From Clostridiaceae bacterium (lineage in GTDB: Bacteria; Bacillota; Clostridia; Oscillospirales; Acutalibacteraceae), in assembly GCA_016297645.1 (NCBI GenBank), contig JAEDGF010000004.1, positions 1 to 42,741 of the forward strand: 42,741 bases of DNA, read 5' to 3'. Positions 1-8,028 of this stretch are shown here, piece by piece; within the stretch, counting starts at the first letter, position 1, and each line of letters begins with the position of its first letter. The notes beneath the pieces are model-generated. The model was not told the DNA's origin. It ran no database searches and was given only the letters and a program-made list of their open reading frames with translations. The translations under genes were made by a program, and so were the position numbers.

Positions 1-114
1 CAGCAGATTTTAGGACATACAACACTCGATATGGTGAAAAAGTATGTACACTTGACACAGGCAAAAACGGTGGTCAACTTCGACAAATACTGTCCGCTCG
101 ACAATTTGAATTAA
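1..114 (+). CDS. Tyrosine recombinase/integrase, C-terminal end only
   Basis: Frame 1 is open from the window edge to TAA at 112-114 and encodes the last 37 residues of a phage-type integrase. The LGH box (residues 4-6 of the fragment) followed by the catalytic tyrosine context YVHL (residues 15-18) is the classic end of the tyrosine recombinase catalytic domain; the tyrosine forms the 3'-phosphotyrosyl link to DNA. The catalytic Arg and upstream residues lie outside the window. The gene points at, and ends 49 bases before, the 3' end of a tRNA-Pro gene, the usual arrangement of an integrase next to its own attachment site. A terminator hairpin follows directly. Whether the full gene is intact cannot be seen. 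Confidence 0.85.
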   Translation, partial: QQILGHTTLDMVKKYVHLTQAKTVVNFDKYCPLDNLN

Positions 115-120
115 ACAGAG

Positions 121-157
121 AAAAAGCCCGAAAACACTAAGGTTTCGAGCTTTTTTC
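121..157. terminator. Bidirectional hairpin terminator between integrase and tRNA-Pro
   Basis: A stem with arms 121-135 and 141-155 (one mismatch in the core) is flanked by A-runs and T-runs on both sides. It can end the integrase transcript on the plus strand and the tRNA-Pro transcript on the minus strand. Confidence 0.75.
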
Positions 158-163
158 TCTTAC

Positions 164-239
164 TGGTCCGAGTGGCGAGACTTGAACTCACGGCCTCTTG
201 ACCCCCAGTCAAGCGCGCTCCCAACTGCGCCACACCCGG
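164..239 (-). tRNA. tRNA-Pro (anticodon GGG)
   Basis: The minus strand folds into a full 76-base cloverleaf. The seven-pair acceptor stem has arms 233-239 and 168-174 with one G-U pair. The anticodon arm has a five-pair stem and a seven-base loop reading GGG at positions 34-36, and the T arm carries TTCAAGT in its loop. The CCA end is encoded (164-166, after discriminator A at 167). It is transcribed from a consensus promoter at 295-323 with a leader of about 50 bases. The adjacent integrase suggests that the 3' half of this gene serves as an attachment site. Confidence 0.95.
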
Positions 240-294
240 ATATTACTCAGCATCGCTTTGCATTTGCTGTTCTGTAACAACAGCAACAGTAAGA

Positions 295-323
295 ATTATA
301 TCACCGAGATATGGGTTTGTCAA
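295..323 (-). promoter_or_regulatory. Consensus sigma-A promoter of tRNA-Pro
   Basis: On the minus strand, TTGACA (318-323) and TATAAT (295-300) are separated by 17 bases, with TG one base before the -10 (extended -10). All twelve hexamer bases match consensus, as expected for a stable RNA gene. Confidence 0.85.
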
Positions 324-418
324 GTGTTTTTTTAGGTGAAAACAAATATTTTCAAAACAGAGTCGGTCGCGATTGTGAAAAAGATAATAGCGGTCACGGA
401 AAGGCATAACATGAAATA

Positions 419-1705
419 TTAATACGGCAAAAAACGGACGGTTGAGCGTTCGTCATAACGCTTTTTCAGTGCCGCTTTGAATTCGTCCGTATATTCGTAG
501 TTCCACAGAGCCTTTATGCCGTCAAAGTTTTCAAAGGTTTCGTCCGGGTAGAGCTTGATCGTACTGCTTTCAAGCGGAAATGTAAATTCTGCGGTTCCGT
601 CGGACGCGATAAAAACATATTTTGCGAGTTCTGCGGCAATTCTGTTTGCCTCGTAATGAGGAAGCTCCTCATCATACTTTATTTTAGTCGTCGGGAATAA
701 AACCACATGAGCTGCCGCACGGCGGTAAAACTCGGGACTTAAACCGAAGTGACCGTGATGTGCGGCTTGAAGGATATCGCATTTCAGAAGCTGCGTAAAG
801 CGTGTTTCGAGAATACGGCTCTCCTCACCTCCAGCGTCACCGGGAAAAAAAACAGAGTCGTCACCGACTTTCATCAGAAGCACCGTAGATGAATCGTTGT
901 AATTTTCAAGACTGTTCGGAAAGACATCCTCATGTGTACACAGAACCGTAAATTCGAGTTCACCGACATAAAAACGCTCGCCCGAGTGAAGCGTGTAACA
1001 CGGAATATCCGTTCTTTCGGAGATTATTTCGTAAAACTCGACTGCATGTTGAATTTCGGATTCATCCCAAGTGACGGACAACGGATGGTCGACCGGAGCG
1101 AAATTGAAGTACAGACCTTCAATTCTGATATCCTTATTAAAGCGCAGCACATCGAGAAACTTAACGATATGATCTGAGTGGGCATGGGAAAAGAACCACC
1201 CTGCCACCCTGACGGGAAGCTCAGACGGTGTTCTTTCGCGCATGAATTCATAGAGCCTTATATCATCGCGAACGGAATACACATGGGCGCTGTCGATGAC
1301 AAAAAAGCTATAATCACTCAGCTGAACAAGGTAACACATTCCGCAGTCAATAAGGCTGTGATCGACTTCGAACTGCCAAAGCTTCACAGGGCATTTATTG
1401 CCGGAATCTCCCGGAACAAAGGACGGAAGCTTTGTATTTGAATCGCAGATCACACGCAGAAGCTTTTCGTTATCCGAGTAGTGGATGTATATGTTTTTGT
1501 TTGACTGAGTAAACAAAAACATTTGCGTGCTTTCTGCGGAAAACTCACGATTCAGACGGGCGTTCTCCGCGGAGAGAAGCTGTTCGAGTGAGCATCTCTC
1601 CAGGGAAAAATCGCATTTAAAAAGGTACATTACGGAGCTGCGGCAATTATATTCACCAAGGTACTCGTTACCTGTAATTCTGCTGAAAATATCTTTGATA
1701 CTCAT
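419..1705 (-). CDS. MBL-fold metallo-hydrolase (ComEC/Rec2-like beta-lactamase domain)
   Basis: This 428-residue protein has about 110 unfamiliar N-terminal residues and then a metallo-beta-lactamase fold. The metal motif HAHSDH is at residues 174-179. It is followed by NDSS (270-273), PGDAG (288-292) and AAHHGHFG (314-321), the spacing seen in the hydrolase domain of ComEC and its soluble relatives, which act on nucleic acid or phosphoester substrates. No signal peptide or membrane segment is evident, so it is probably cytoplasmic. It starts one base after the stop of the yfhO-type gene, has only a weak ribosome site, and is probably co-translated with it. The substrate is unknown and the N-terminal part could be a separate domain. 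No clear terminator follows. Confidence 0.8.
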   Translation of the reverse strand: MSIKDIFSRITGNEYLGEYNCRSSVMYLFKCDFSLERCSLEQLLSAENARLNREFSAESTQMFLFTQSNKNIYIHYSDNEKLLRVICDSNTKLPSFVPGDSGNKCPVKLWQFEVDHSLIDCGMCYLVQLSDYSFFVIDSAHVYSVRDDIRLYEFMRERTPSELPVRVAGWFFSHAHSDHIVKFLDVLRFNKDIRIEGLYFNFAPVDHPLSVTWDESEIQHAVEFYEIISERTDIPCYTLHSGERFYVGELEFTVLCTHEDVFPNSLENYNDSSTVLLMKVGDDSVFFPGDAGGEESRILETRFTQLLKCDILQAAHHGHFGLSPEFYRRAAAHVVLFPTTKIKYDEELPHYEANRIAAELAKYVFIASDGTAEFTFPLESSTIKLYPDETFENFDGIKALWNYEYTDEFKAALKKRYDERSTVRFLPY

Positions 1706-1706
1706 T

Positions 1707-4700
1707 TTAATCTATAAAACCGTCCGGCTCTGCGAAAAATGTGTTTTTCTTATTTTTTTCGGCGAGTTTTTTTGAAACAAAGAATTTGAATACAAGCAAA
1801 ACCGCGAGAATACCCAAGCCGATTCCGGTAAGAAGCAATCCGTTGCCGAGTCCCTTCGGTGAATAGGTCAGTTTCACGGTATGCTCGCCCTCACCCACAT
1901 TCAATGCGATAAATGAATTAAATGCTTTGAATACCTTGTTTTCGGTGGACGCATTCTCGTCCTTCGTATCGGCGTATTCAAGCGTTTTTCCGTCCACCGT
2001 TACGATCCAGCTCTCGTCGTACGGAATGGAGGTGAAGATAACGGGTGCATCGGCAGTTGTCTTTATAGTTCCGTTTATCTCCGTTTCTTCAAACGAAGAA
2101 ATATTCAGCGACTGCTCTTTCAGCTTGTTATACGCATGCATGAATACATCATCGTCAAGACGGGCGGCATTGAAGTAAAGTGTTGCGGAATCGTTTTCTT
2201 TTGCAACCGAATACGAAATATCGATTTCATCACCCTCATTAAGGTATCCTATATCAAGGACAAACGGCTGAATGCTTGAACTTGTATAATCATAAGAATA
2301 ACCGTTATCTGCGGTGATTTTTATATTATCGATTTTTGTACTTCCGGCGTAGGTGTAGTAGTTTCCGGCAGCATCAGCCTTTACGGTAATACGGACGATA
2401 CCGCTGTTTTCCTTGTTGTCTTTCTTCACGGAGAAGGACGACGATGAATTGACGGAGCTGACGGAAACGGTATCCGTACCGGAGCAATAGACATCGTGTG
2501 CGTCAACAGAAACAAGGACATTCTTTTCTCCCGTCATGCTCTCGAATACGGAATTTTGCATATCAAACGGGTTACGGGAGGAATAATCCCACTCTGTAAC
2601 ATCACCGCTTACCGCGTATGCGATGGGAAGCCAATATTTATACTCATAAGCGGTGAAGGTATCGTTCTGCGCCTTCTGAGTATAAAACTTGCCCGACGAA
2701 ACGATAGACGAATTATCGTAGATATATTTCAGTCCGAACAGACTGTTGAATACGGCGGTTTGCGGATAGTATGTGTAGCTGTTGATTTTGTTGCCGAACA
2801 AACCGATGTTTTTCATGAATGTCGAAGTGTCTTCGTATGCCATCGACGAAAATGTTGAAACTCCGTTATACCCGTACCAGCACGGATCCATTCTTGTGCG
2901 GAGCTTCGAAAGCTCGGTGCGGTAGAAGGGGGTGTTGTCGTCCTTTTCCGCAATCGCAACGATTTCGCGATATGAATCATAGTCGGAAACATACGCTTTT
3001 TTAGGCTGCGCCATTACGAAACCGGTAAGATCGGCAAATATAAGCTCGATCGCAACGGTAAATACTATCAGATTTTCGATATTTTTTCTTGTGTATTTCT
3101 TTGAAAAATACAGACCGAAAACTATTGTATATATTACGGCAAACAGGATTGTAAGCCATACGGAAAGGGTGTTGTTGTTGGGTGTGCCGATCTTTTGGAT
3201 AACGGCAACAAACAACACTATCGCCATTCCGATCGCAACAAATGTTTTGCGCGAAAATTCTTCAAGCTCCGTCATGACCTTATAAGCAAGAGTAAGAAGA
3301 ATGAACGAATATGCGAAGGAGAATCTGTAAGGCAGGTCGTTCGGGAAATGGAATCCGTGCCAAATGAAGTTAAAGAAGTTTATGGAAAAGCTGAAATAGA
3401 ACACAGCAAGAAGCGCGGCTGCGGCAATCTTCTTTCTGCCGGAAACTTTATCCGTGAAGAAATAGAGCGGAACGAGCATTACGGTGAGAAGTCCGCAATA
3501 AACATTCGGCATAACATCGCTTCCGCTGCTTCTGATCGTCGTTTCGGTCGCGGGCAGATGGTTTGCGATAAAGTCGAAAATATCGAAATATGATTTAATA
3601 TTTTCGGGGAATGTTGCCGAAGTCGCAGAGGATGTTTTCAGACAGTACGAAACCGGCATGAGAGCAAACGCAGCGAGCAGAAAGCAAAGAATCGCCGAGA
3701 AAGCAAAGATACTGCCCGTCGCGAAGAAGCGGCTGTTTTTGAGTCCGCGGTTCGGGTTCTTCGGTTTTTTCTCTTTTTTTGTTTTCGACGGGGTCTTTTC
3801 AACCGTGTTCTGTGCAGGAGCTTCCTGTTCGATTTTTTCAACGACCTCCGCATATTTTTCAAGGTCTGCGGCAGTACGGCTGAGTTTGTTTTCGGCGGCT
3901 TCGGTTTCATCGTATTTTATTTCGGCAGGCGACTGTGAAGCCGAGATTTGCACTCCGCCGTCTTGTTCTTCCGTTATTTCGGAAACGGTGTTTTCGAAGG
4001 AAGCGTTTTCGGCAGCGGCACTTTCGACGGCGCCGTCATCGGATTTGTTTTCCTGCGCTGCGGCTTCGGAACCCTCTGCGGCGGGCACGATGTGAAGCCT
4101 TGCTGAGAACTCGTATCTCGAAAAATAGTAGTAGAGGAAATAAAGAACGCTGAGTATGCATACCATGTACGCCATATAGTAATTCGTTATCATGGTATAT
4201 GTCAGAGCTGCAATAAAAAGCGAAGGCTTCTTTTCCTGAATGATCTTTTCTATTCCGAGAATAACAAGCGGAAAAACAACCATTGCGTCCGTCCACATAA
4301 TATTCCACGAATACGCGGCATAATAGCTGCAAAACGCATACATCGGACCGAACGCAACACTGAGTTTGTTTAACGAACGGTTTGTCTTGTTTATATAGTA
4401 TGTGAAGGAAGCGGAAGCAAGCATAGCCTTGAAAAGGAACATCAAAGCTATTGCGTCGGGCATATTTTTATGACCGAGAATGAGAATAAGAAGCGCAAAC
4501 GGACTGCAACAATAGTTAAAGAAGTTGCCGAGGAAGCCTCCGCCGAGTCCGGAACGCCACGAATAAAACAGACTGTAACCGTTTACGATCCTGTCGTATA
4601 ACTCACTGTAAAGCGGTCCGTACTGGTGGTACAGATCCATACGCAGGACGGTGTTCGATTCCGAGTAAAACGGAATTACCTTGTTGCACAGAAATATAAA

Positions 4701-4802
4701 AATCATGATTCCGCATGAAATTAAAGCGGAATAAAAACAATATTTGCGCAGCAAGATTTTTTCTTCTGATGCATTTTTGCTCTTTTTTAGCAAGGGACTC
4801 AT
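1707..4802 (-). CDS. YfhO-family polytopic membrane protein with an inserted charged loop
   Basis: This 1031-residue membrane protein carries the YfhO family signature near the N terminus (VLRMDLYHQYGPLYSELY at residues 52-69, then the GLGGGFLGNF segment at 85-94), many hydrophobic helices, a long extracytoplasmic beta-rich region, and a final helix near residue 1000. YfhO homologues in Bacillus and Listeria act in glycosylating lipoteichoic acid with lipid-linked sugars, so a GT-C-like role in cell-surface glycosylation is likely but unproven. Residues about 241-355 form an odd low-complexity insert, first Ala/Glu-rich and acidic, then Lys/Pro-rich, between two membrane helices. The start is set by GGAAAGGAAG eight bases upstream. 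It has its own promoter and heads a two-gene operon with the MBL hydrolase. Confidence 0.85.
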   Translation of the reverse strand: MSPLLKKSKNASEEKILLRKYCFYSALISCGIMIFIFLCNKVIPFYSESNTVLRMDLYHQYGPLYSELYDRIVNGYSLFYSWRSGLGGGFLGNFFNYCCSPFALLILILGHKNMPDAIALMFLFKAMLASASFTYYINKTNRSLNKLSVAFGPMYAFCSYYAAYSWNIMWTDAMVVFPLVILGIEKIIQEKKPSLFIAALTYTMITNYYMAYMVCILSVLYFLYYYFSRYEFSARLHIVPAAEGSEAAAQENKSDDGAVESAAAENASFENTVSEITEEQDGGVQISASQSPAEIKYDETEAAENKLSRTAADLEKYAEVVEKIEQEAPAQNTVEKTPSKTKKEKKPKNPNRGLKNSRFFATGSIFAFSAILCFLLAAFALMPVSYCLKTSSATSATFPENIKSYFDIFDFIANHLPATETTIRSSGSDVMPNVYCGLLTVMLVPLYFFTDKVSGRKKIAAAALLAVFYFSFSINFFNFIWHGFHFPNDLPYRFSFAYSFILLTLAYKVMTELEEFSRKTFVAIGMAIVLFVAVIQKIGTPNNNTLSVWLTILFAVIYTIVFGLYFSKKYTRKNIENLIVFTVAIELIFADLTGFVMAQPKKAYVSDYDSYREIVAIAEKDDNTPFYRTELSKLRTRMDPCWYGYNGVSTFSSMAYEDTSTFMKNIGLFGNKINSYTYYPQTAVFNSLFGLKYIYDNSSIVSSGKFYTQKAQNDTFTAYEYKYWLPIAYAVSGDVTEWDYSSRNPFDMQNSVFESMTGEKNVLVSVDAHDVYCSGTDTVSVSSVNSSSSFSVKKDNKENSGIVRITVKADAAGNYYTYAGSTKIDNIKITADNGYSYDYTSSSIQPFVLDIGYLNEGDEIDISYSVAKENDSATLYFNAARLDDDVFMHAYNKLKEQSLNISSFEETEINGTIKTTADAPVIFTSIPYDESWIVTVDGKTLEYADTKDENASTENKVFKAFNSFIALNVGEGEHTVKLTYSPKGLGNGLLLTGIGLGILAVLLVFKFFVSKKLAEKNKKNTFFAEPDGFID

Positions 4803-4832
4803 TTTTTTACTTCCTTTCCGGGTGATGGTTTT

Positions 4833-4861
4833 ATTCTAACATACCTGTTAATCTTTTTCAA
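4833..4861 (-). promoter_or_regulatory. Sigma-A promoter of the yfhO-type operon
   Basis: On the minus strand, TTGAAA (4856-4861) and TAGAAT (4833-4838) are separated by 17 bases. It lies back to back with the rlmI promoter; the two -35 boxes are only five bases apart. Confidence 0.75.
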
Positions 4862-4866
4862 GCGTC

Positions 4867-4895
4867 TTGAAAAGTACGGAAAAATAATATACAAT
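4867..4895 (+). promoter_or_regulatory. Sigma-A promoter of rlmI
   Basis: TTGAAA (4867-4872) and TACAAT (4890-4895) are separated by 17 bases, and the start codon of rlmI is 26 bases further on. It is divergent from the yfhO promoter. Confidence 0.75.
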
Positions 4896-4920
4896 TTATT
4901 AGACACGGAGGGATAAACAC

Positions 4921-6147
4921 ATGAGAACATTAAAAAAGGTTGTTGTTAACAAGAAAGCGGAGCAATCGATAAGAAACGGACATCCATGGGTATACGGTGA
5001 AGAAATAACCTTCACGGATGACGCAATTGAAGGCGGAGAAATCGTTGATGTATTTTCATCCAAAAACAGATTTCTCGGTTCGGGATTTTTTAATTCCGTT
5101 TCAAAAATAACCGTCAGGATCATTTCAACAAATGCAAATGACACATTCGACAGGTCGTTTTTCGAAAGAAGATTCGGTTACGCCGTCGAATACAGAAAAA
5201 GCTGTCTTGGCGGCAACATCGATTGCTGCCGGCTTGTTTTCGGCGATTCCGATTTTCTTCCCGGTCTTATCGTGGACAAATTCGGCTCCTGTCTTGTGAC
5301 GCAGATAATGTCGCTCGGCATTGAAAAGAGAAAGGATATGCTGTTTTCCGCTCTCATCGATACCCTGCGCAGAAACGGTGAAAAAATTACAGTTTTGTAC
5401 GAGAGAAACGATGTTGCCGTACGGGCAAAGGAGGGACTTGAACTCTCCAAGGGATATTATGAATACGAAGGACTTTTAACGGAAAAAGACTCCCCTTCTT
5501 CCGAAATAACCATAAGCGAAAACGGTATAAAATATGTAGTGGATTACATAAAAGGACAGAAAACCGGCTTTTTCCTCGACCAGAGATTTAATCGCCTGTG
5601 CGCCGCCTCCGTCGCGAAGGGCAAAACCGTCCTCGATTGCTTTACGCACACGGGTGCATTCGCGTTCAACTGCGCAAAAGCCGGGGCCGAGAGGGTTACT
5701 GCCGTTGATATCTCCCATGAAGCGATACGCGAATCCGAGAGAAACTGCGAATTAAACGGTTTTGACAATGTCGATTTTCTGTGTGAGGATGTTTTCGAGC
5801 TTCTGACCCGTCTTTACAATGAAAAAGACAGAACATATAACTATATAATTCTTGACCCTCCGGCATTTACCAAAAGCCGCTCAACCGTGACTGCCGCATA
5901 CAACGGCTACAAAGAGATAAATTTGAAAGCAATGCGCCTTCTGCCGCGTGGCGGCTGGCTTGCAACCTGCTCATGCTCGCATTTTATGACGGACGCACTG
6001 TTTCGCAAAATGCTTGCCGACGCAGCACATGATGCCGGTGTTTCGGTCAGGATCGCCGAGTACAGGCAGCAGTCGTGCGACCACCCGGTGCTGCTGACAG
6101 TCCCGGAAACACAGTACCTGAAATTTTATCTTGTTCAGATAGTCTAA
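4921..6147 (+). CDS. rlmI: RlmI-type 23S rRNA (cytosine) methyltransferase, class I SAM-dependent
   Basis: This 408-residue protein is close to the length of E. coli RlmI (396), which makes m5C1962 in 23S rRNA. The N terminus (residues about 5-75) is a PUA-type RNA-binding domain with the HPWVYGEEI motif at 21-29. A linker strand domain follows, then a Rossmann methyltransferase with KTGFFLDQR (214-222), the SAM-binding DCFTHTGAF stretch (239-247), DPPAFTK (312-318) and the cysteine-bearing TCSCS (349-353). The cysteines in the last motif fit the covalent mechanism of m5C enzymes. GGAGG sits nine bases before the ATG. It is a single-gene unit, convergent with trmB. The exact target base is inferred from the family. 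Confidence 0.85.
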   Translation: MRTLKKVVVNKKAEQSIRNGHPWVYGEEITFTDDAIEGGEIVDVFSSKNRFLGSGFFNSVSKITVRIISTNANDTFDRSFFERRFGYAVEYRKSCLGGNIDCCRLVFGDSDFLPGLIVDKFGSCLVTQIMSLGIEKRKDMLFSALIDTLRRNGEKITVLYERNDVAVRAKEGLELSKGYYEYEGLLTEKDSPSSEITISENGIKYVVDYIKGQKTGFFLDQRFNRLCAASVAKGKTVLDCFTHTGAFAFNCAKAGAERVTAVDISHEAIRESERNCELNGFDNVDFLCEDVFELLTRLYNEKDRTYNYIILDPPAFTKSRSTVTAAYNGYKEINLKAMRLLPRGGWLATCSCSHFMTDALFRKMLADAAHDAGVSVRIAEYRQQSCDHPVLLTVPETQYLKFYLVQIV

Positions 6148-6176
6148 ATAAAAGCGGACAAAATCCGTAACGGTAT

Positions 6177-6863
6177 TTATTTTCCGTCCGACCGAACGGG
6201 AAGATACGCTTCAAGACGATATATCCTGAACCCTTGGTCGGAGAATTTTTTCTCATACTCGGTTACAATATTTCCCTCGAAATCGCTGTTGTGCAGGTCG
6301 AGGGAAATATTTTTCATTACAAAACCTGCTTCCGAAAACTGCTCGATCGAGTATTCAAAGAAATGCATATTGTCCGTTTTTTGGAATATCTCCGCACCGG
6401 GAGCAAGAATGTCTTTATATACTTCGAGAAAAGCTATGTTTGTCAACCGCTTATTCGCATAGGATTTCTTCGGGAACGGGCATGAGAAGTTGAGATATAT
6501 TCTCCCGACACTTGCCGGACGAAGATATTTTTGAAGTATTTTTGCGTTGCAATGAACGAAAAGTATATTTTTAATGCCTTCACTTAATGCCTTCTGACAC
6601 GCCATGCAGATAACGCTGCGGTTTACCTCGACGGCGACAAAATCAATATTGGGGTTTCTTTTTGCCTCCTCGCAGATAAACTGCCCTTTTCCGCAGCCGA
6701 TTTCCAAATATACGGGGGCATCGCGGTGAAAAAATGATTGCAGGTCGATATATTCCTTCTTTTTGACGGCTTCTCGCATATCCTCGGAAACGGGAGGCAT
6801 ATCCAAGAGATTAACGCACTCGGACAACTTTTGTTCCAAGTGCTTTTTCTTTCGCATTCTCAT
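6177..6863 (-). CDS. trmB: tRNA (guanine-N7-)-methyltransferase TrmB, with altered catalytic loop
   Basis: TrmB makes m7G46 in tRNA. At 228 residues the length fits the family. The SAM motif EIGCGKG is at 54-60, then LNF (124-126), KTDN (162-165), FEYS (169-172) and TEYEKKF (201-207), all typical. The loop between them is not: where B. subtilis-type enzymes have DPWPKKRHEKRR, this protein has CPFPKKSYANKR (residues 128-139), replacing the conserved Asp by Cys128, Trp by Phe130 and His by Tyr135. The start at 6863 is chosen over an upstream ATG because AAGGAG lies 11 bases before it and the longer frame runs back into alaX. It begins one base after the alaX stop and is the last gene of a three-gene operon. 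Confidence 0.8.
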   Translation of the reverse strand: MRMRKKKHLEQKLSECVNLLDMPPVSEDMREAVKKKEYIDLQSFFHRDAPVYLEIGCGKGQFICEEAKRNPNIDFVAVEVNRSVICMACQKALSEGIKNILFVHCNAKILQKYLRPASVGRIYLNFSCPFPKKSYANKRLTNIAFLEVYKDILAPGAEIFQKTDNMHFFEYSIEQFSEAGFVMKNISLDLHNSDFEGNIVTEYEKKFSDQGFRIYRLEAYLPVRSDGK

Positions 6864-6864
6864 A

Positions 6865-8028
6865 TTATTCGATACTCCTTGAATTAAAATAGTCTGATAT
6901 TTTCTGTTTTTTTTCGTTAAAATGCCCTTGCAGCATATCGTCCTTACCGCCGCCGCGTCCCGACAGTGCCGAATTGAATTCTGCGGCGTACGGACGAAGC
7001 TTAACACACGGCGAAGTAACGGCGTAAGCGTAGCCGTCGTTTTCCGAACCGCTTAATACGATACAAAAACCTTTACATTTGTCTTTCAGCCGAACGGAGA
7101 GCTTTCTGATATCGTCAGCTCCTGCATCATCAACAAAAAGACAGATATTCCCGTCTGTTACCGGTGTGCTGTCCGCAATAGAATTGAGTCGTTCACTCTT
7201 ATGTAAAGCCTCTGACCTTTTCATCTCATTAAACTTGTAAAGAAATGAGCTTAACACCTCGGGAACACTGTCGTGCGGTGCACAGAGCATATCGGACAAA
7301 GTAAGTATATCGTTATATCTGTCCGCAAGTTCTTTGTATGCCGTAATTCCGCATATGAGAGTTATCCTCACTCCTCCGCGATGACTTGCAGACGAAAGGA
7401 TCTTGATTATTCCGATTTCGCCGGTTCGGCTTAAATGCGGTGCGCAGCAGGCACACGCGTCGTAGCCTTCGATTTCAACGATTCTCGGATTCTGTATATT
7501 ATCGAGTTTACTTCTGTACGGTTTGTCGTAATTTTTCTCGGCTGCAAAGAAGCAATTGATTTTGGCATTCTCATAAACGGCGCGGTTTGCTGCTACTTCT
7601 ATTTGCATCAATTGCTCTTTTGAAAGATATTTGTCAAAATCAACGGTCATTAAGGTATCGTCCATATGAAAGCCGACATTGCCGCACCCGAACAGATTGT
7701 GAGCTATACCGGACACGAGATGTTCGCCGCTGTGAGCCTGCATTCTTGCGAAGCGCTTGTCCCAATCTATTGCACAGCTCACTTCATCGCCGACAGCGAA
7801 AGAGGGCTGTTCCGTTAAACGGTGCATGATTATACCGTCGATTTCTTCAACATGACCGACAGCTGCGCCGCCGATAACACCGGTGTCGCTTGGCTGACCG
7901 CCGCCATCGGGAAAAAATGCAGTTCTGTCAAGTTCGACACTGTACACACCGTTTTTTACGGTTACCGAGAGTACGCATCCGGTAAATTCTTTAATATAGC
8001 TGTCTTTATAGTAGAGCTTTTGGGTCAT
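6865..8028 (-). CDS. Alanyl-tRNA editing protein AlaX, long form with DHHA1 domain
   Basis: This free-standing editing domain hydrolyses Ser-tRNA(Ala) or Gly-tRNA(Ala), protecting translation from alanine mischarging. Residues 30-50 carry the AlaRS second-additional-domain motif (FFPDGGGQPSDTG). The zinc ligands are HSGEH (His99, His103) and CxxxH (Cys194, His198). The C terminus has the DHHA1 glycine motif GRGGGKDDMLQG (357-368), found at the end of AlaRS. At 387 residues it is a long-form AlaX. GAGGTGA precedes the ATG. Its start follows the phosphoesterase stop directly and its stop is one base before trmB, so all three are probably translated from one message. The catalytic centre of AlaRS is absent, so it does not charge tRNA. 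Confidence 0.88.
   Translation of the reverse strand: MTQKLYYKDSYIKEFTGCVLSVTVKNGVYSVELDRTAFFPDGGGQPSDTGVIGGAAVGHVEEIDGIIMHRLTEQPSFAVGDEVSCAIDWDKRFARMQAHSGEHLVSGIAHNLFGCGNVGFHMDDTLMTVDFDKYLSKEQLMQIEVAANRAVYENAKINCFFAAEKNYDKPYRSKLDNIQNPRIVEIEGYDACACCAPHLSRTGEIGIIKILSSASHRGGVRITLICGITAYKELADRYNDILTLSDMLCAPHDSVPEVLSSFLYKFNEMKRSEALHKSERLNSIADSTPVTDGNICLFVDDAGADDIRKLSVRLKDKCKGFCIVLSGSENDGYAYAVTSPCVKLRPYAAEFNSALSGRGGGKDDMLQGHFNEKKQKISDYFNSRSIE

Noticed and set aside
6864..7007. N-terminal extension of TrmB by 48 codons
   Set aside because: The extension overlaps the end of alaX in another frame; the ribosome site AAGGAG lies next to the internal ATG at 6863.
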